Assembly: GCA_963769715.1 (NCBI GenBank)
Contig: CAVYNE010000035.1
Span: 86,737-150,736 of the forward strand
DNA length: 64,000 bases
Source: Palsa-504 sp963769715
GTDB taxonomy: Bacteria > Actinomycetota > Actinomycetes > Streptosporangiales > Streptosporangiaceae
Direction of reading: 5' to 3'
Below are positions 8,095 through 16,010 of this stretch, piece after piece. Under the pieces are notes generated by a model. That model saw only the letters and a program-made list of their open reading frames with translations, searched no databases and was not told where the DNA came from. Every line of letters begins with the position of its first letter. The stretch's first letter is position 1. Made by a program: the position numbers and the translations under genes.

Positions 8095-10485
8095 GTGACG
8101 CCACCGCAGCCAGGCGAGATCCAGATCGAGGATCAGCTTGAGCGCCGCATCCGCAAGCCGGTCGATCTGCTGCGCTGCGTCCTGTCCTGCGTCGAGGTCG
8201 TCGCGCTGGCTGGAGCCGGCATCGCGGCCAGGGCCACCACGGCTGCCGTCCAAGCCGACATCGTGGGTGCGAGCAGGCACATACCGCTCGCGCTGCTTAC
8301 GCTGGCGCGCTCGCTGGCGCTGTTTGCCCTGTTCATCCTGCCGGTAGCCCTGGCCGTTCAGCTCCTCGCCCGGCGCCAGTGGCGGCGGCTGGCCGAAGCG
8401 GTGGCCACCGGCGTCCTGGCCGCCGGCGTCACCGCGGTGGCCAACGACCTGCTCAGCCGGGAGCCTGCCAGCCGGCTCTACGACGCGATCATCATGTCCC
8501 ACCCGGGCACGAGCCACATCCCTGCCCTCGACCCCGCCGTGGCGGGCCTGGTCGGCTACGCCACCATGGTCGGCCTCGTCGGGCGGCCGGCCTGGCGGAA
8601 CGCGCTGTGGGTGGCGGTCGGCGTGTACTCGGTCGTGCACGTGGTTTTGCTGCACACGCCGATGCTGACCCTGCTGATCACGGTGATCGCGGGCCGCGCG
8701 ATCGGCCTGGCGGTCAGGTATGTCGCGGGCTCCACCTCGCAGCGGCCCAGCGCCCGGGACATCGCGGCCGCCCTGACCGCCACGGACCTGCTGGTAACCG
8801 CGATTAGGCGGGTGCGCCACGAAGGAAACGGGATAGGCGGATCGCGCCACTACGGGGTGACCGACCGCGACGGCACCAGGCTGGACGTCGTCGTGTACGA
8901 CCGGGACCAGCAGGCGGCCGGCGCCATCTACCGGGCGTACCGCTCGGTCCGTCTGCTGGCGCCGGTACCACGGAACACTCCGCTGTCCGTGGACCGCGCG
9001 GTCGAGCACCGGGCGCTGCTGTCCTACGCGGCGGAGGACGCGGGCGCTCCCACGCCCCGGCTGCGCGCATTGGTAAGAGTTGGCCCGGAAGCCGCCGTGC
9101 TCGCCTACGAGCACCACGACGGGAGGACGCTAGCCAAGCGGAATCCTGGGTGCAGCGACGACGAGCTCAAGCAGATCTGGGACGCGGTGGACCGGCTGCA
9201 CGCGCGGCACGTGACGCACCGCGGGCTGACCGCGGACCGCATCCTGCTCACCGACGACGGGCAGGCCATGCTGCTCGACCCAGGTAACGGCGACGTGGCC
9301 GCCAGCGACCTGCAGGTCCGCCTGGACATAGCCCAGCTCATCGCCGAACTTGCGCTCTACGTCGGGCCGGATCGGACCGCCAGCCTGGCCCTGGAAAAGG
9401 CGGGCGCGGACGAGATGCTGGCAGTGGTGCCGCTGCTGCAGACGGTCGCCTTGGCCCGCTCAACGCGTAAAGCGCTGCGCCGCCGCCGGGACGTGCTGCC
9501 CGCCCTGCGCACGCGACTGCTCGCCGCGGTGCCGGGCGGCGAGGTCGCGCCGGTCCAGCTGGAACGCATCCGGCTGCGCACCCTGCTGACCCTGGTCGCC
9601 AGCGTCGCCGCTGTCTACCTGCTCGCCGGCGAGCTCGCCAAGGCCAGTCTCGGGGGCGTGCTGCGCTCGGCCAACTGGCACTGGGGGATCGCGGCGCTGG
9701 TCCTGTCGGCAACTACCTACGTCGGCGCCACGATCGCGCTCTCCGGGTTCGTCGCCGAGCGACTGCCCTTCTTCCGCACCCTGCTCGCTCAGGTGGCCGG
9801 CTCCTTCGTCACGCTGGTCACCCCGGCCGCCGTCGGCGGCGCCGCGCTGAACATCCGGTACCTGCAGCGCAGGAAGATCCCCGCAGCGGTCGCGGCGGCC
9901 AGCGTCGGCGTGGCCCAGGTGGTGGCGTTCGTCCTGCACATCCTGCTGATCCTGGTCTTCGCCGCGATCGCGGGCACCTCGGCCAAGGAACCGATCCAGC
10001 CGCCGCGGTGGGCCTGGTTCGTGCTGGCCGGCTTGGTCGTGGTCGCGCTCGGGTTGTTCGCGATCCCCGCCGTGCGGCGGGTGCTGCGCGCCCGGGTGTC
10101 GCCGATGCTCGGCCAAGTGCTGCCGCAGCTGCTCGAGGTCGCGCAGCACCCCCGCAAGCTGGCCCAGGGCATCGGCGGCGCGCTGCTGCTGAGCCTGTCC
10201 TACATCTTGTGCCTGGCCGTCTGCGTCGCGGCGTTCGGCCGGTCGGTGCCGATCGCGAGCATCGCCGTGGTCTACCTGACCGGCAGCGCCATCGGCTCTA
10301 TCCTGCCCACGCCGGGCGGCCTGGGCGGGGTGGAGGCCGCGCTGACCGCCGGGCTGACCGCCGCGGGCCTGCCGGGCGCGGTCGCGGTCAGCGCGGTGCT
10401 GCTGTTCCGCCTGCTGACGTTCTGGCTCCCGGTTCCCTTCGGCTGGGCCGCGCTGAACTACCTGGAGCGCAAGCAGGCCCTGTAA
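8095..10485 (+). CDS. Flippase-like (AglD2/MprF TM) membrane protein fused to a degenerate kinase domain
   Basis: 796 residues in three parts. Residues ~20-215 hold several membrane helices. Residues ~225-480 resemble a lipopolysaccharide-kinase/ABC1-like fold (RRVRHEGNGIGGSRHYGV, then VTHRGLTADRILL and AMLLDPGNGDV). The last ~300 residues are the lysylphosphatidylglycerol-synthase TM/flippase region (FVTLVTPAAVGGAALNIRY and GSILPTPGGLGGVEAALT are its signatures). The catalytic positions read HRGL instead of HRD or HGD, and DPG instead of DFG, so the kinase-like part may be inactive or bind a ligand only. Such fusions occur in actinobacteria and are thought to move or modify lipids or polyprenyl-linked glycans; the substrate is unknown. 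The start is a GTG. Confidence 0.78.
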   Translation: MTPPQPGEIQIEDQLERRIRKPVDLLRCVLSCVEVVALAGAGIAARATTAAVQADIVGASRHIPLALLTLARSLALFALFILPVALAVQLLARRQWRRLAEAVATGVLAAGVTAVANDLLSREPASRLYDAIIMSHPGTSHIPALDPAVAGLVGYATMVGLVGRPAWRNALWVAVGVYSVVHVVLLHTPMLTLLITVIAGRAIGLAVRYVAGSTSQRPSARDIAAALTATDLLVTAIRRVRHEGNGIGGSRHYGVTDRDGTRLDVVVYDRDQQAAGAIYRAYRSVRLLAPVPRNTPLSVDRAVEHRALLSYAAEDAGAPTPRLRALVRVGPEAAVLAYEHHDGRTLAKRNPGCSDDELKQIWDAVDRLHARHVTHRGLTADRILLTDDGQAMLLDPGNGDVAASDLQVRLDIAQLIAELALYVGPDRTASLALEKAGADEMLAVVPLLQTVALARSTRKALRRRRDVLPALRTRLLAAVPGGEVAPVQLERIRLRTLLTLVASVAAVYLLAGELAKASLGGVLRSANWHWGIAALVLSATTYVGATIALSGFVAERLPFFRTLLAQVAGSFVTLVTPAAVGGAALNIRYLQRRKIPAAVAAASVGVAQVVAFVLHILLILVFAAIAGTSAKEPIQPPRWAWFVLAGLVVVALGLFAIPAVRRVLRARVSPMLGQVLPQLLEVAQHPRKLAQGIGGALLLSLSYILCLAVCVAAFGRSVPIASIAVVYLTGSAIGSILPTPGGLGGVEAALTAGLTAAGLPGAVAVSAVLLFRLLTFWLPVPFGWAALNYLERKQAL

Positions 10486-10559
10486 GCAGCACCCTGTGAC
10501 TTCCGCCGGTCCCGAGGTAGCGTGGAAGAGCGAGGCCACGACCCCCAGGGGAGCGCGAC

Positions 10560-12008
10560 ATTTCCACATTCCTGCGACTGACCAGGACCGCCGCCTTCTA
10601 CCTCGTTACTTTCCTCATCGTCACCGCGGGCTCGATCTGGCTCGCGTTGCAGGTCGCGCCGCTGCAGACGGTGTCGGCAGCCGGGCAGACCGCCCAGGTC
10701 GGCGCGGCCCTCCCGTCCCTCAGCTGGTCGGGTCCGGGCGAGCTTGACCTGTTCGGCCAGGTGATGCCGACCAAGCCGCAGTTCCAGGGCCCGATCCGGC
10801 CGCTGCTCCAGCTCACCCACATCACCATCGACGCCCAGGTCGCGCAGCTGCTGCGCTCCGACAGCCCGCGCAGGCTCGAGCTGAACCTCAGCCAGCAGCT
10901 GGCGCAGGGCTGGACGCGCTACTTCGAGTGGGAGACGCTCATCGCGGCGGGCCTCGCCGCCGTCGGGCTGATCGCGGTGGCCGGCGTGCGCAGGCAGTCG
11001 CACAAGACGATGGCCAAGACCGTCATCGCGGGCCTCGTCGTGGTCTGCGCGGTAAACGTCGGCGGCGTCCTGCTGACCGCGTCCAGCACGCCCGCGGTAC
11101 TGCGCAGCGTCAGGACCCTCGACGACCTGGTCGGCGCCGACCCGCTCGCCACGCCCCCGCCAACGGTCAGCCACCAGCTGCCCGGCGTGCAGGCGGTCGT
11201 GATCGGCGATTCCACCGCCGCCGCCGTGGGCAACCCGGTCGTGGCCAACGCCACCGCGCTGGACCGCGCCTGCGGGCGCAGCGGTGAGTCCTACGCCGCG
11301 GACCTGGCCGCGGTGAACAACTGGAACGTGCTGAACCTGGCCTGCAGCGGCGCGACTGTCCAGAACGGCCTGCTCGGCGTCCAGGTGCTCGGCGACGGCC
11401 AGATCGCGCCGTCACAGCTGGTCGAGGCGGAACGGGCCACCCACGCCAAGGTGATCATCGTCAGCGTCGGGGCGGACGACGTGCAGTGGTCTATCATGAC
11501 GCGGCTCTGCGTCGCCAGCACCGTGTGCAACGACAAGGTGTCCGCCGCCTTCTTCAGCACGCAGATCGGCGACTTCACCCGCAGCTACTACGACCTGCTC
11601 GGCGACCTAGCCGGGCTGCCCGGCAGCCCCCGCGTCCTGGTCAACCAGTACTACTCGCCGTTCGGCGCGGACCTAAGCTGCCTGGCCAGGTACGGCATCA
11701 ACACGGCCAAGGAGAAGGTGCTCACCGCCCGCCTCGGCCAGCTGAACGCGGTGCTGGCGCAAGGAGCCGAAACTTTCGGCTTCGGGGTCACCGACCCGCC
11801 GTTCACGGGCCACGAGCTGTGCACGGCGGACCCCTACGTCCAGGGTCCGGGCGACCCGGCGCCGCTGCACCCGACCGCGGCTGGCGAGCTGGCCATCGCG
11901 CTGGCCGACCAGCAGGCCCTGCCGAAGGCCGAGGGACTGGTCCCGGCGCCGACGCCGACTCCGACGACCCCGGCGGGGACGAACGGCCTCAGCGCAGCGC
12001 AGGGATGA
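10560..12008 (+). CDS. Membrane-anchored SGNH/GDSL hydrolase, probably starting at ATT
   Basis: The C-terminal ~250 residues are an SGNH hydrolase: block I VVIGDSTAAAVG (catalytic Ser), block II LACSGATV, block III SVGADD where Asn is replaced by Ala, and block V APLHPT (catalytic His). The N-terminal half has a helix starting FYLVTFLIVTAG, an extracellular segment, and two further helices (LIAAGLAAVGLIAVAG, TVIAGLVVVCAVNVGG). The substrate, perhaps a cell-wall or lipid ester, is unknown. Using the first standard codon, TTG at 10647, would cut off most of the first helix. An in-frame TAG at 10518 bars starts further up, and the only codon well placed after the strong ribosome site AGGGGAG (10547-10553) is ATT at 10560; CTG at 10572 is the alternative. 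It overlaps the convergent LLM gene by 20 bases. Confidence 0.72.
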   Translation: MSTFLRLTRTAAFYLVTFLIVTAGSIWLALQVAPLQTVSAAGQTAQVGAALPSLSWSGPGELDLFGQVMPTKPQFQGPIRPLLQLTHITIDAQVAQLLRSDSPRRLELNLSQQLAQGWTRYFEWETLIAAGLAAVGLIAVAGVRRQSHKTMAKTVIAGLVVVCAVNVGGVLLTASSTPAVLRSVRTLDDLVGADPLATPPPTVSHQLPGVQAVVIGDSTAAAVGNPVVANATALDRACGRSGESYAADLAAVNNWNVLNLACSGATVQNGLLGVQVLGDGQIAPSQLVEAERATHAKVIIVSVGADDVQWSIMTRLCVASTVCNDKVSAAFFSTQIGDFTRSYYDLLGDLAGLPGSPRVLVNQYYSPFGADLSCLARYGINTAKEKVLTARLGQLNAVLAQGAETFGFGVTDPPFTGHELCTADPYVQGPGDPAPLHPTAAGELAIALADQQALPKAEGLVPAPTPTPTTPAGTNGLSAAQG

Positions 12009-12984
12009 TCTCGTTGCGGTAAGCAGCGAGGGTCTGCTCCTCCTGGTCGTGCATCAGGTAGAGGGCGAACTGGTCCGCCCCGGCCGCCGCCAGTTCCCGC
12101 AGCCGGTCGACGTGCGCGCCGGCCGGGCCGAGCAGGCAGAACCGGTCCACGATCTCGTCCGGCACGAAGTCCACCGACGGGTTGTCCGCCTTGCCGTGGT
12201 GCGCGTAGTCGTAGCCCTCGCGGCCCTTGATGTAGTCGGTCAGTGCGCCCGGGACCGGCCCGTCGGTGCCGTACCTGGCCACCAGGTCCGCCACGTGATT
12301 GCCGACCATGCCGCCGAACCAGCGCAGCTGTTCCCGCTGGTGCGCCAGGTCCGTGCCGACGTACCCAGGCGCCGCCACGCAGATGGTGATCGAGGCCGGA
12401 TCGCGCCCGGCCGCCTCCGCCGCCGAGCGCACCGAGCCGATGGTCCAGCGCGCGATGTCCGGGTCGGCGGTCTGCAGGATGAAGCCGTCGGCCCGCTCGC
12501 CGGTGAGCTTGAGCGCCCTCGGCCCGTAGGCGGCCATCCAGATCTCCAGCTTGCCGTCGCGGACCCACGGGATGCGCAGCGGCTGGCCGTGGTGGGTCAC
12601 CTCACGCCCCTCGGCCAGGCCCTTGATCACGGTCATCGCCTCGGACAGGGTGGCCAGCGTCATCGGCGACTGGCCGATGACCCGCCGCGCCGAGTCACCC
12701 CGGCCGATCCCGCAGACGGTCCGGTTGCCGTACATGTCGTTCAGCGTGGCGAACAGCAACGCGGTCACCGACCAGTCCCGGGTGCCCGGATTGGTCACCA
12801 TCGGCCCCACCGTCATCGCGTTGGTCGCGGCCAGGATCCGCGCGTAGATGACGAACGGCTCCTGCCACAGCACGTGCGAGTCCCAGGTCCAGCCGTAGGA
12901 GAAACCCGCCTCCTCGGCCCGCTGCATCATCGCGATCACGCCGCTGGCCGGCGGGTTGGTCTGCAGTACCACCCCGAAATCCAT
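11989..12984 (-). CDS. Luciferase-like (LLM) F420-dependent oxidoreductase linked to pyrimidine catabolism genes
   Basis: 331 residues of LLM TIM-barrel fold, beginning MDFGVVLQTNPPASGVI, with WTWDSHVLWQEPFV near residue 36 and GRGDSARRV near 98. It resembles the CPS_4043-type family that often lies beside dihydropyrimidinase genes. Here it follows dihydropyrimidinase by 44 bases on the same strand. A role in reducing or oxidising a pyrimidine or hydantoin derivative with F420 or FMN is inferred from context. The start is the ATG at 12984, which has GGGGAGAG 3-10 bases upstream; the GTG at 12999 is too early for that site. The gap before it holds a CCGAACGAAGTGG motif also seen upstream of the GH1 gene. 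Confidence 0.8.
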   Translation of the reverse strand: MDFGVVLQTNPPASGVIAMMQRAEEAGFSYGWTWDSHVLWQEPFVIYARILAATNAMTVGPMVTNPGTRDWSVTALLFATLNDMYGNRTVCGIGRGDSARRVIGQSPMTLATLSEAMTVIKGLAEGREVTHHGQPLRIPWVRDGKLEIWMAAYGPRALKLTGERADGFILQTADPDIARWTIGSVRSAAEAAGRDPASITICVAAPGYVGTDLAHQREQLRWFGGMVGNHVADLVARYGTDGPVPGALTDYIKGREGYDYAHHGKADNPSVDFVPDEIVDRFCLLGPAGAHVDRLRELAAAGADQFALYLMHDQEEQTLAAYRNEIIPALR

Positions 12985-13028
12985 GATCTCTCCCCACAAA
13001 GACAGGTACCGAACGAAGTGGCTCTCAG

Positions 13029-14495
13029 CTATAGGAGGTACTGATTCAGCCCACGGGGGAGGAACGCGCCGTGGCCCGGACTGCCCTGGTAAGCACCGTC
13101 GTCGATCACCACGTGACCGCGGGACAAGGTGGTCACCACCCGGCCGGTGATCTCCATGCCCTCGTACGCGGAGTAGTCCACGTTCATGTGGTGGGTGGCC
13201 GCGGACAGCGTCTGCCGCGCCTGCGGATCGTAGATCACGATGTCCGCGTCCGAACCGGCCGCTATCACGCCCTTGCGCGGGTACAGGCCGAACATCCGGG
13301 CCGGCGTGGTCGACGCGACCTCCACCCAGCGGGTCAGCGGGAGCTGGCCCGCCGCCACCCCGGCGTGCAGCAGGTCCATCCGGTGCTCCACGCCCGGCAT
13401 GCCGTTGGGGATCTTGGAGAAGTCACCCCGGCCGAGGTCCTTGCCGTCCTTGAAGCAGAACGGGCAGTGGTCCGTCGACACCACGGACAGGTCGTTGGTC
13501 CGCAGGCCGCGCCACAGCGAGTCCTGGTGGTCCTTGGGCCGCAGCGGCGGCGAGGCGACGAACTTCGCGCCCTCGAAATCCGGCCGGGCCAGGTCGTCCA
13601 GGGACAGGTAGAGGTACTGCGGGCAGGTCTCGGCGAACACGTTCTGCCCGGTGTCCCGGGCTTCCGCGACCGCCTCGAGCGCGTGCCGGGCGGACAGGTG
13701 CACGATGTACAGCGGGCAGCCGGCCACCTGGGCCAGCGTGATCGCCCGCCCGGTGGCCTCGCCCTCCAGCTCAGGCGGCCTGGTCAGGCCGTGGTTCACC
13801 GGCTCGGTGCGGCCGGCCGCGAGCGCCTGCGCGACCAGCTGGTCGATGGCGATGCCGTTTTCGGCGTGCATCATCACCGTCGCCCCGCTGCGGGCCGCCT
13901 GCTGCATGGCCAGCAGGATTTCCCCGTCGGTGGCGTAGAACACCCCCGGGTAGGCCATGAACATCTTGAAGCTGTTCACCCCGGCGGTGATGCAGGCGTC
14001 CATCTCCTTCAGCGTCGTGTCGTTGACGTCGGAGACGATCATGTGGAAGCCGTAGTCGATGGCGCAGTTGCCGTCCGCCTTGGCGTGCCACTTGTCCAGC
14101 GTGGCGAGCAGCGAGGCGCCCTTGGCCTGGACGGCGAAGTCGATGATCGTGGTGGTACCGCCCCAGGCCGCGGCGCGGGTGCCGGTCTCGAAGGTGTCCA
14201 CCGAGAACGTGCCTCCGAACGGCATCTCCATGTGCGTGTGCACGTCGATCCCGCCGGGCAGCACGTACTTGCCGGTCGCGTCGATGACCCGGTCCGCGGC
14301 TTCGGCCGCAGGTGCATCAGCCGGGGGGCGGCCAGGCTCGCCGGTCAGGTCCCGCGCCATGCCCTGCCGGGGGGGTCTGGGGGGGTCGTCCCACCGGGCC
14401 AGCACGGCCGCGATCCTCTCCCCGGCGATCAGCACGTCGGCGTCGATCGTCCCGGACGCCGTCACCACCGTGCCGCCGGAAATCAGGATGGTCAT
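13029..14495 (-). CDS. hydA: Dihydropyrimidinase / D-hydantoinase
   Basis: A cyclic amidohydrolase that opens dihydrouracil, dihydrothymine or hydantoins, the second step of the reductive pyrimidine pathway. About 488 residues. Metal ligands are visible in GIDVHTHMEMPFGG, the bridging-lysine region in NSFKMFMAYPG, VMMHAENG, YIVHLS, and the catalytic Asp in STDHCPFCF. The ATG overlaps the nitrilase stop (ATGA), which shows coupling. Between the N-terminal beta-sandwich and the conserved DRVIDATGKYVLPGG there are ~35 extra residues, partly encoded by a C-rich dispersed element (residues WDDPPRPPRQG). The active site is not affected by this insertion. Confidence 0.92.
   Translation of the reverse strand: MTILISGGTVVTASGTIDADVLIAGERIAAVLARWDDPPRPPRQGMARDLTGEPGRPPADAPAAEAADRVIDATGKYVLPGGIDVHTHMEMPFGGTFSVDTFETGTRAAAWGGTTTIIDFAVQAKGASLLATLDKWHAKADGNCAIDYGFHMIVSDVNDTTLKEMDACITAGVNSFKMFMAYPGVFYATDGEILLAMQQAARSGATVMMHAENGIAIDQLVAQALAAGRTEPVNHGLTRPPELEGEATGRAITLAQVAGCPLYIVHLSARHALEAVAEARDTGQNVFAETCPQYLYLSLDDLARPDFEGAKFVASPPLRPKDHQDSLWRGLRTNDLSVVSTDHCPFCFKDGKDLGRGDFSKIPNGMPGVEHRMDLLHAGVAAGQLPLTRWVEVASTTPARMFGLYPRKGVIAAGSDADIVIYDPQARQTLSAATHHMNVDYSAYEGMEITGRVVTTLSRGHVVIDDGAYQGSPGHGAFLPRGLNQYLL
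14367..14392 (-). repeat. C-rich dispersed element copy inside the dihydropyrimidinase gene
   Basis: On the minus strand GGGACGACCCCCCC followed by AGACCCCCCC, matching about 25 bases of the element in the tricorn gene exactly. It is translated in frame as DDPPRPPR. Confidence 0.8.
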
Positions 14496-15334
14496 GGCTG
14501 GACCAGCGACTCGTAGGCGTCGGGCCTGCGATCCCGGTAGAACTGCCACAGGTTCCTGACCTCGGCTAGCTGCTCCATGTCCAGGTCGCGCACCAGCACC
14601 TCGTCCTTGTCGTCGTCGGCGGCGTCGCCGACGAGCTGCCCGCGCGGGTCCACGAAGTAGGTCTGGCCGTAGAAGTCGTTGTCGCCGAGCGGCTCGACGC
14701 CGACCCGGTTGATCGCGCCGATGAAGTACTCGTTGGCCACCGCCGAGGCGGGCTGCTCTAGCCGCCACAGGTACTGCGACAGGCCGCGGCTGGTAGCCGA
14801 CGGGTTGAACACGATCCGGGCGCCGGCCAGGCCGAGTGCCCGCCAGCCCTCGGGAAAGTGCCGGTCGTAGCAGATGTACACCCCGATCCGGCCGACCGCG
14901 GTGTCGAACACCGGGTAGCCCAGGTTGCCCGGCCGGAAGTAGAACTTCTCCCAGAAGCCCTTCACCTGCGGGAGGTGGGTCTTGCGGTACTTGCCCAGGT
15001 AGCTCCCGTCGGCGTCGATCACCGCCGCGGTGTTGTAGTAGACCCCCGGGTGCTCTTCCTCGTACATCGGCGCGATGATCACGATGCCGTGCTGCCGCGC
15101 CACGTCCTGCAGCAGCCGGGTGGTCGGCCCGTCCGGGATCGCCTCGGTGTAGGAGTAGTAGTCGGCGTCCTGCACCTGGCAGAAGTACGGCCCGTAGAAG
15201 AGCTCCTGGAGGCATACCACCGCAGCGCCGTCCGAGGCGGCCGTCTGGATATGGTTCACCGCCGCCGCGATCATCGATTCTTTGTCCCCGGTCCAGCGCT
15301 GCTGGATAAGCCCGGCCCGGACGATCTCAGCCAT
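14492..15334 (-). CDS. Nitrilase-superfamily amidohydrolase, N-carbamoyl-beta-alanine amidase-like
   Basis: 280 residues with the Glu-Lys-Cys triad of the nitrilase superfamily: Glu in CLQELFYGPYF near residue 44, Lys in KYRKTHLPQVKGFWEKFYF near 118, and Cys in VYICYDRHFPEGWRALG near 155. The phrase RKTHLP and the position next to dihydropyrimidinase point to beta-ureidopropionase or N-carbamoyl amino-acid hydrolase, which gives beta-alanine, CO2 and ammonia. It is the first gene of the unit nitrilase-dihydropyrimidinase-LLM. No dihydropyrimidine dehydrogenase is visible in the window, although the pathway would normally begin with one. Confidence 0.88.
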   Translation of the reverse strand: MAEIVRAGLIQQRWTGDKESMIAAAVNHIQTAASDGAAVVCLQELFYGPYFCQVQDADYYSYTEAIPDGPTTRLLQDVARQHGIVIIAPMYEEEHPGVYYNTAAVIDADGSYLGKYRKTHLPQVKGFWEKFYFRPGNLGYPVFDTAVGRIGVYICYDRHFPEGWRALGLAGARIVFNPSATSRGLSQYLWRLEQPASAVANEYFIGAINRVGVEPLGDNDFYGQTYFVDPRGQLVGDAADDDKDEVLVRDLDMEQLAEVRNLWQFYRDRRPDAYESLVQP

Positions 15335-15380
15335 CGGGTCCTGCCCTCCTGTTAGTCCGCGTAAAGCCCCATCTTAGGTC

Positions 15381-16010
15381 TCAGGCTGGTGGCGGAGGTG
15401 GCGCGTCGCCTCGGGCCACGTACGGCAGGACCAGGCCGGCCGCGGCGATGAGCGCGCCCGCCGCTACCAGCCGCAACAGCGCCGAACCCCCTCCTGGTCC
15501 GGCCGCCGGGAGCATCCCGGCGCCCGCGCCGAGGGCAAGCAGCGCCGCGCCGGCCGCCAGCACGCGGACCTGCGGCCGCAGCGCCCGCGGGGACGCGCCG
15601 GATTCGGCCAGGTGCGTGGCTAGCAGGTAGGCGATGAGCGCGGCGCCGAGCACCGCGGTGTGCCACGGCCGGGACGGGTGCAGCACCTCCAGCCACAGCA
15701 CCGCCAGCAGCGCGCCTTCCTCCCAGGGGATCGATCGGAGGATGGCCAGGAACCTGAGCCAGCCGCGCAGCGCCGCGGGCAGCAGGTAGGAGTCTTCCGG
15801 CACCGGGACCGCGGTCAGCGCGAGCCGCAGCGTCCCCGCCGCCACCCCGAAGATCGCCAGGAACAGCGCGAAGTCCGCGGTGCCCTTGTGGACCTGCGGC
15901 ACGGTCGCCCACACGACGCAGCCGACCCCGAGCAGGGCGGCGGCGACGCGGATGCCGACGGCACCCCCGGCGATCCGCGCGCTCCCCATCCGAAGGCCGG
16001 CGCGGTTCAC
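15381..16010 (-). CDS. Conserved membrane protein, last gene of the MoxR/DUF58 operon
   Basis: 209 residues, mostly hydrophobic, with about five or six helices (IRVAAALLGVGCVVWA, DFALFLAIFGVAAGTLRLAL, ALLAVLWLEVLH, AVLGAALIAYLLATHLAES, LAAGAALLALGAGAGMLP, LVAAGALIAAAGLVLPYVA) and a Pro tail. No domain is recognised. The chosen start is the GTG at 16010, which overlaps the DUF58 stop as GTGA; an ATG lies 7 codons further in at 15989. Co-translation suggests that it belongs to the same membrane complex as its neighbours. Confidence 0.7.
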   Translation of the reverse strand: MNRAGLRMGSARIAGGAVGIRVAAALLGVGCVVWATVPQVHKGTADFALFLAIFGVAAGTLRLALTAVPVPEDSYLLPAALRGWLRFLAILRSIPWEEGALLAVLWLEVLHPSRPWHTAVLGAALIAYLLATHLAESGASPRALRPQVRVLAAGAALLALGAGAGMLPAAGPGGGSALLRLVAAGALIAAAGLVLPYVARGDAPPPPPA

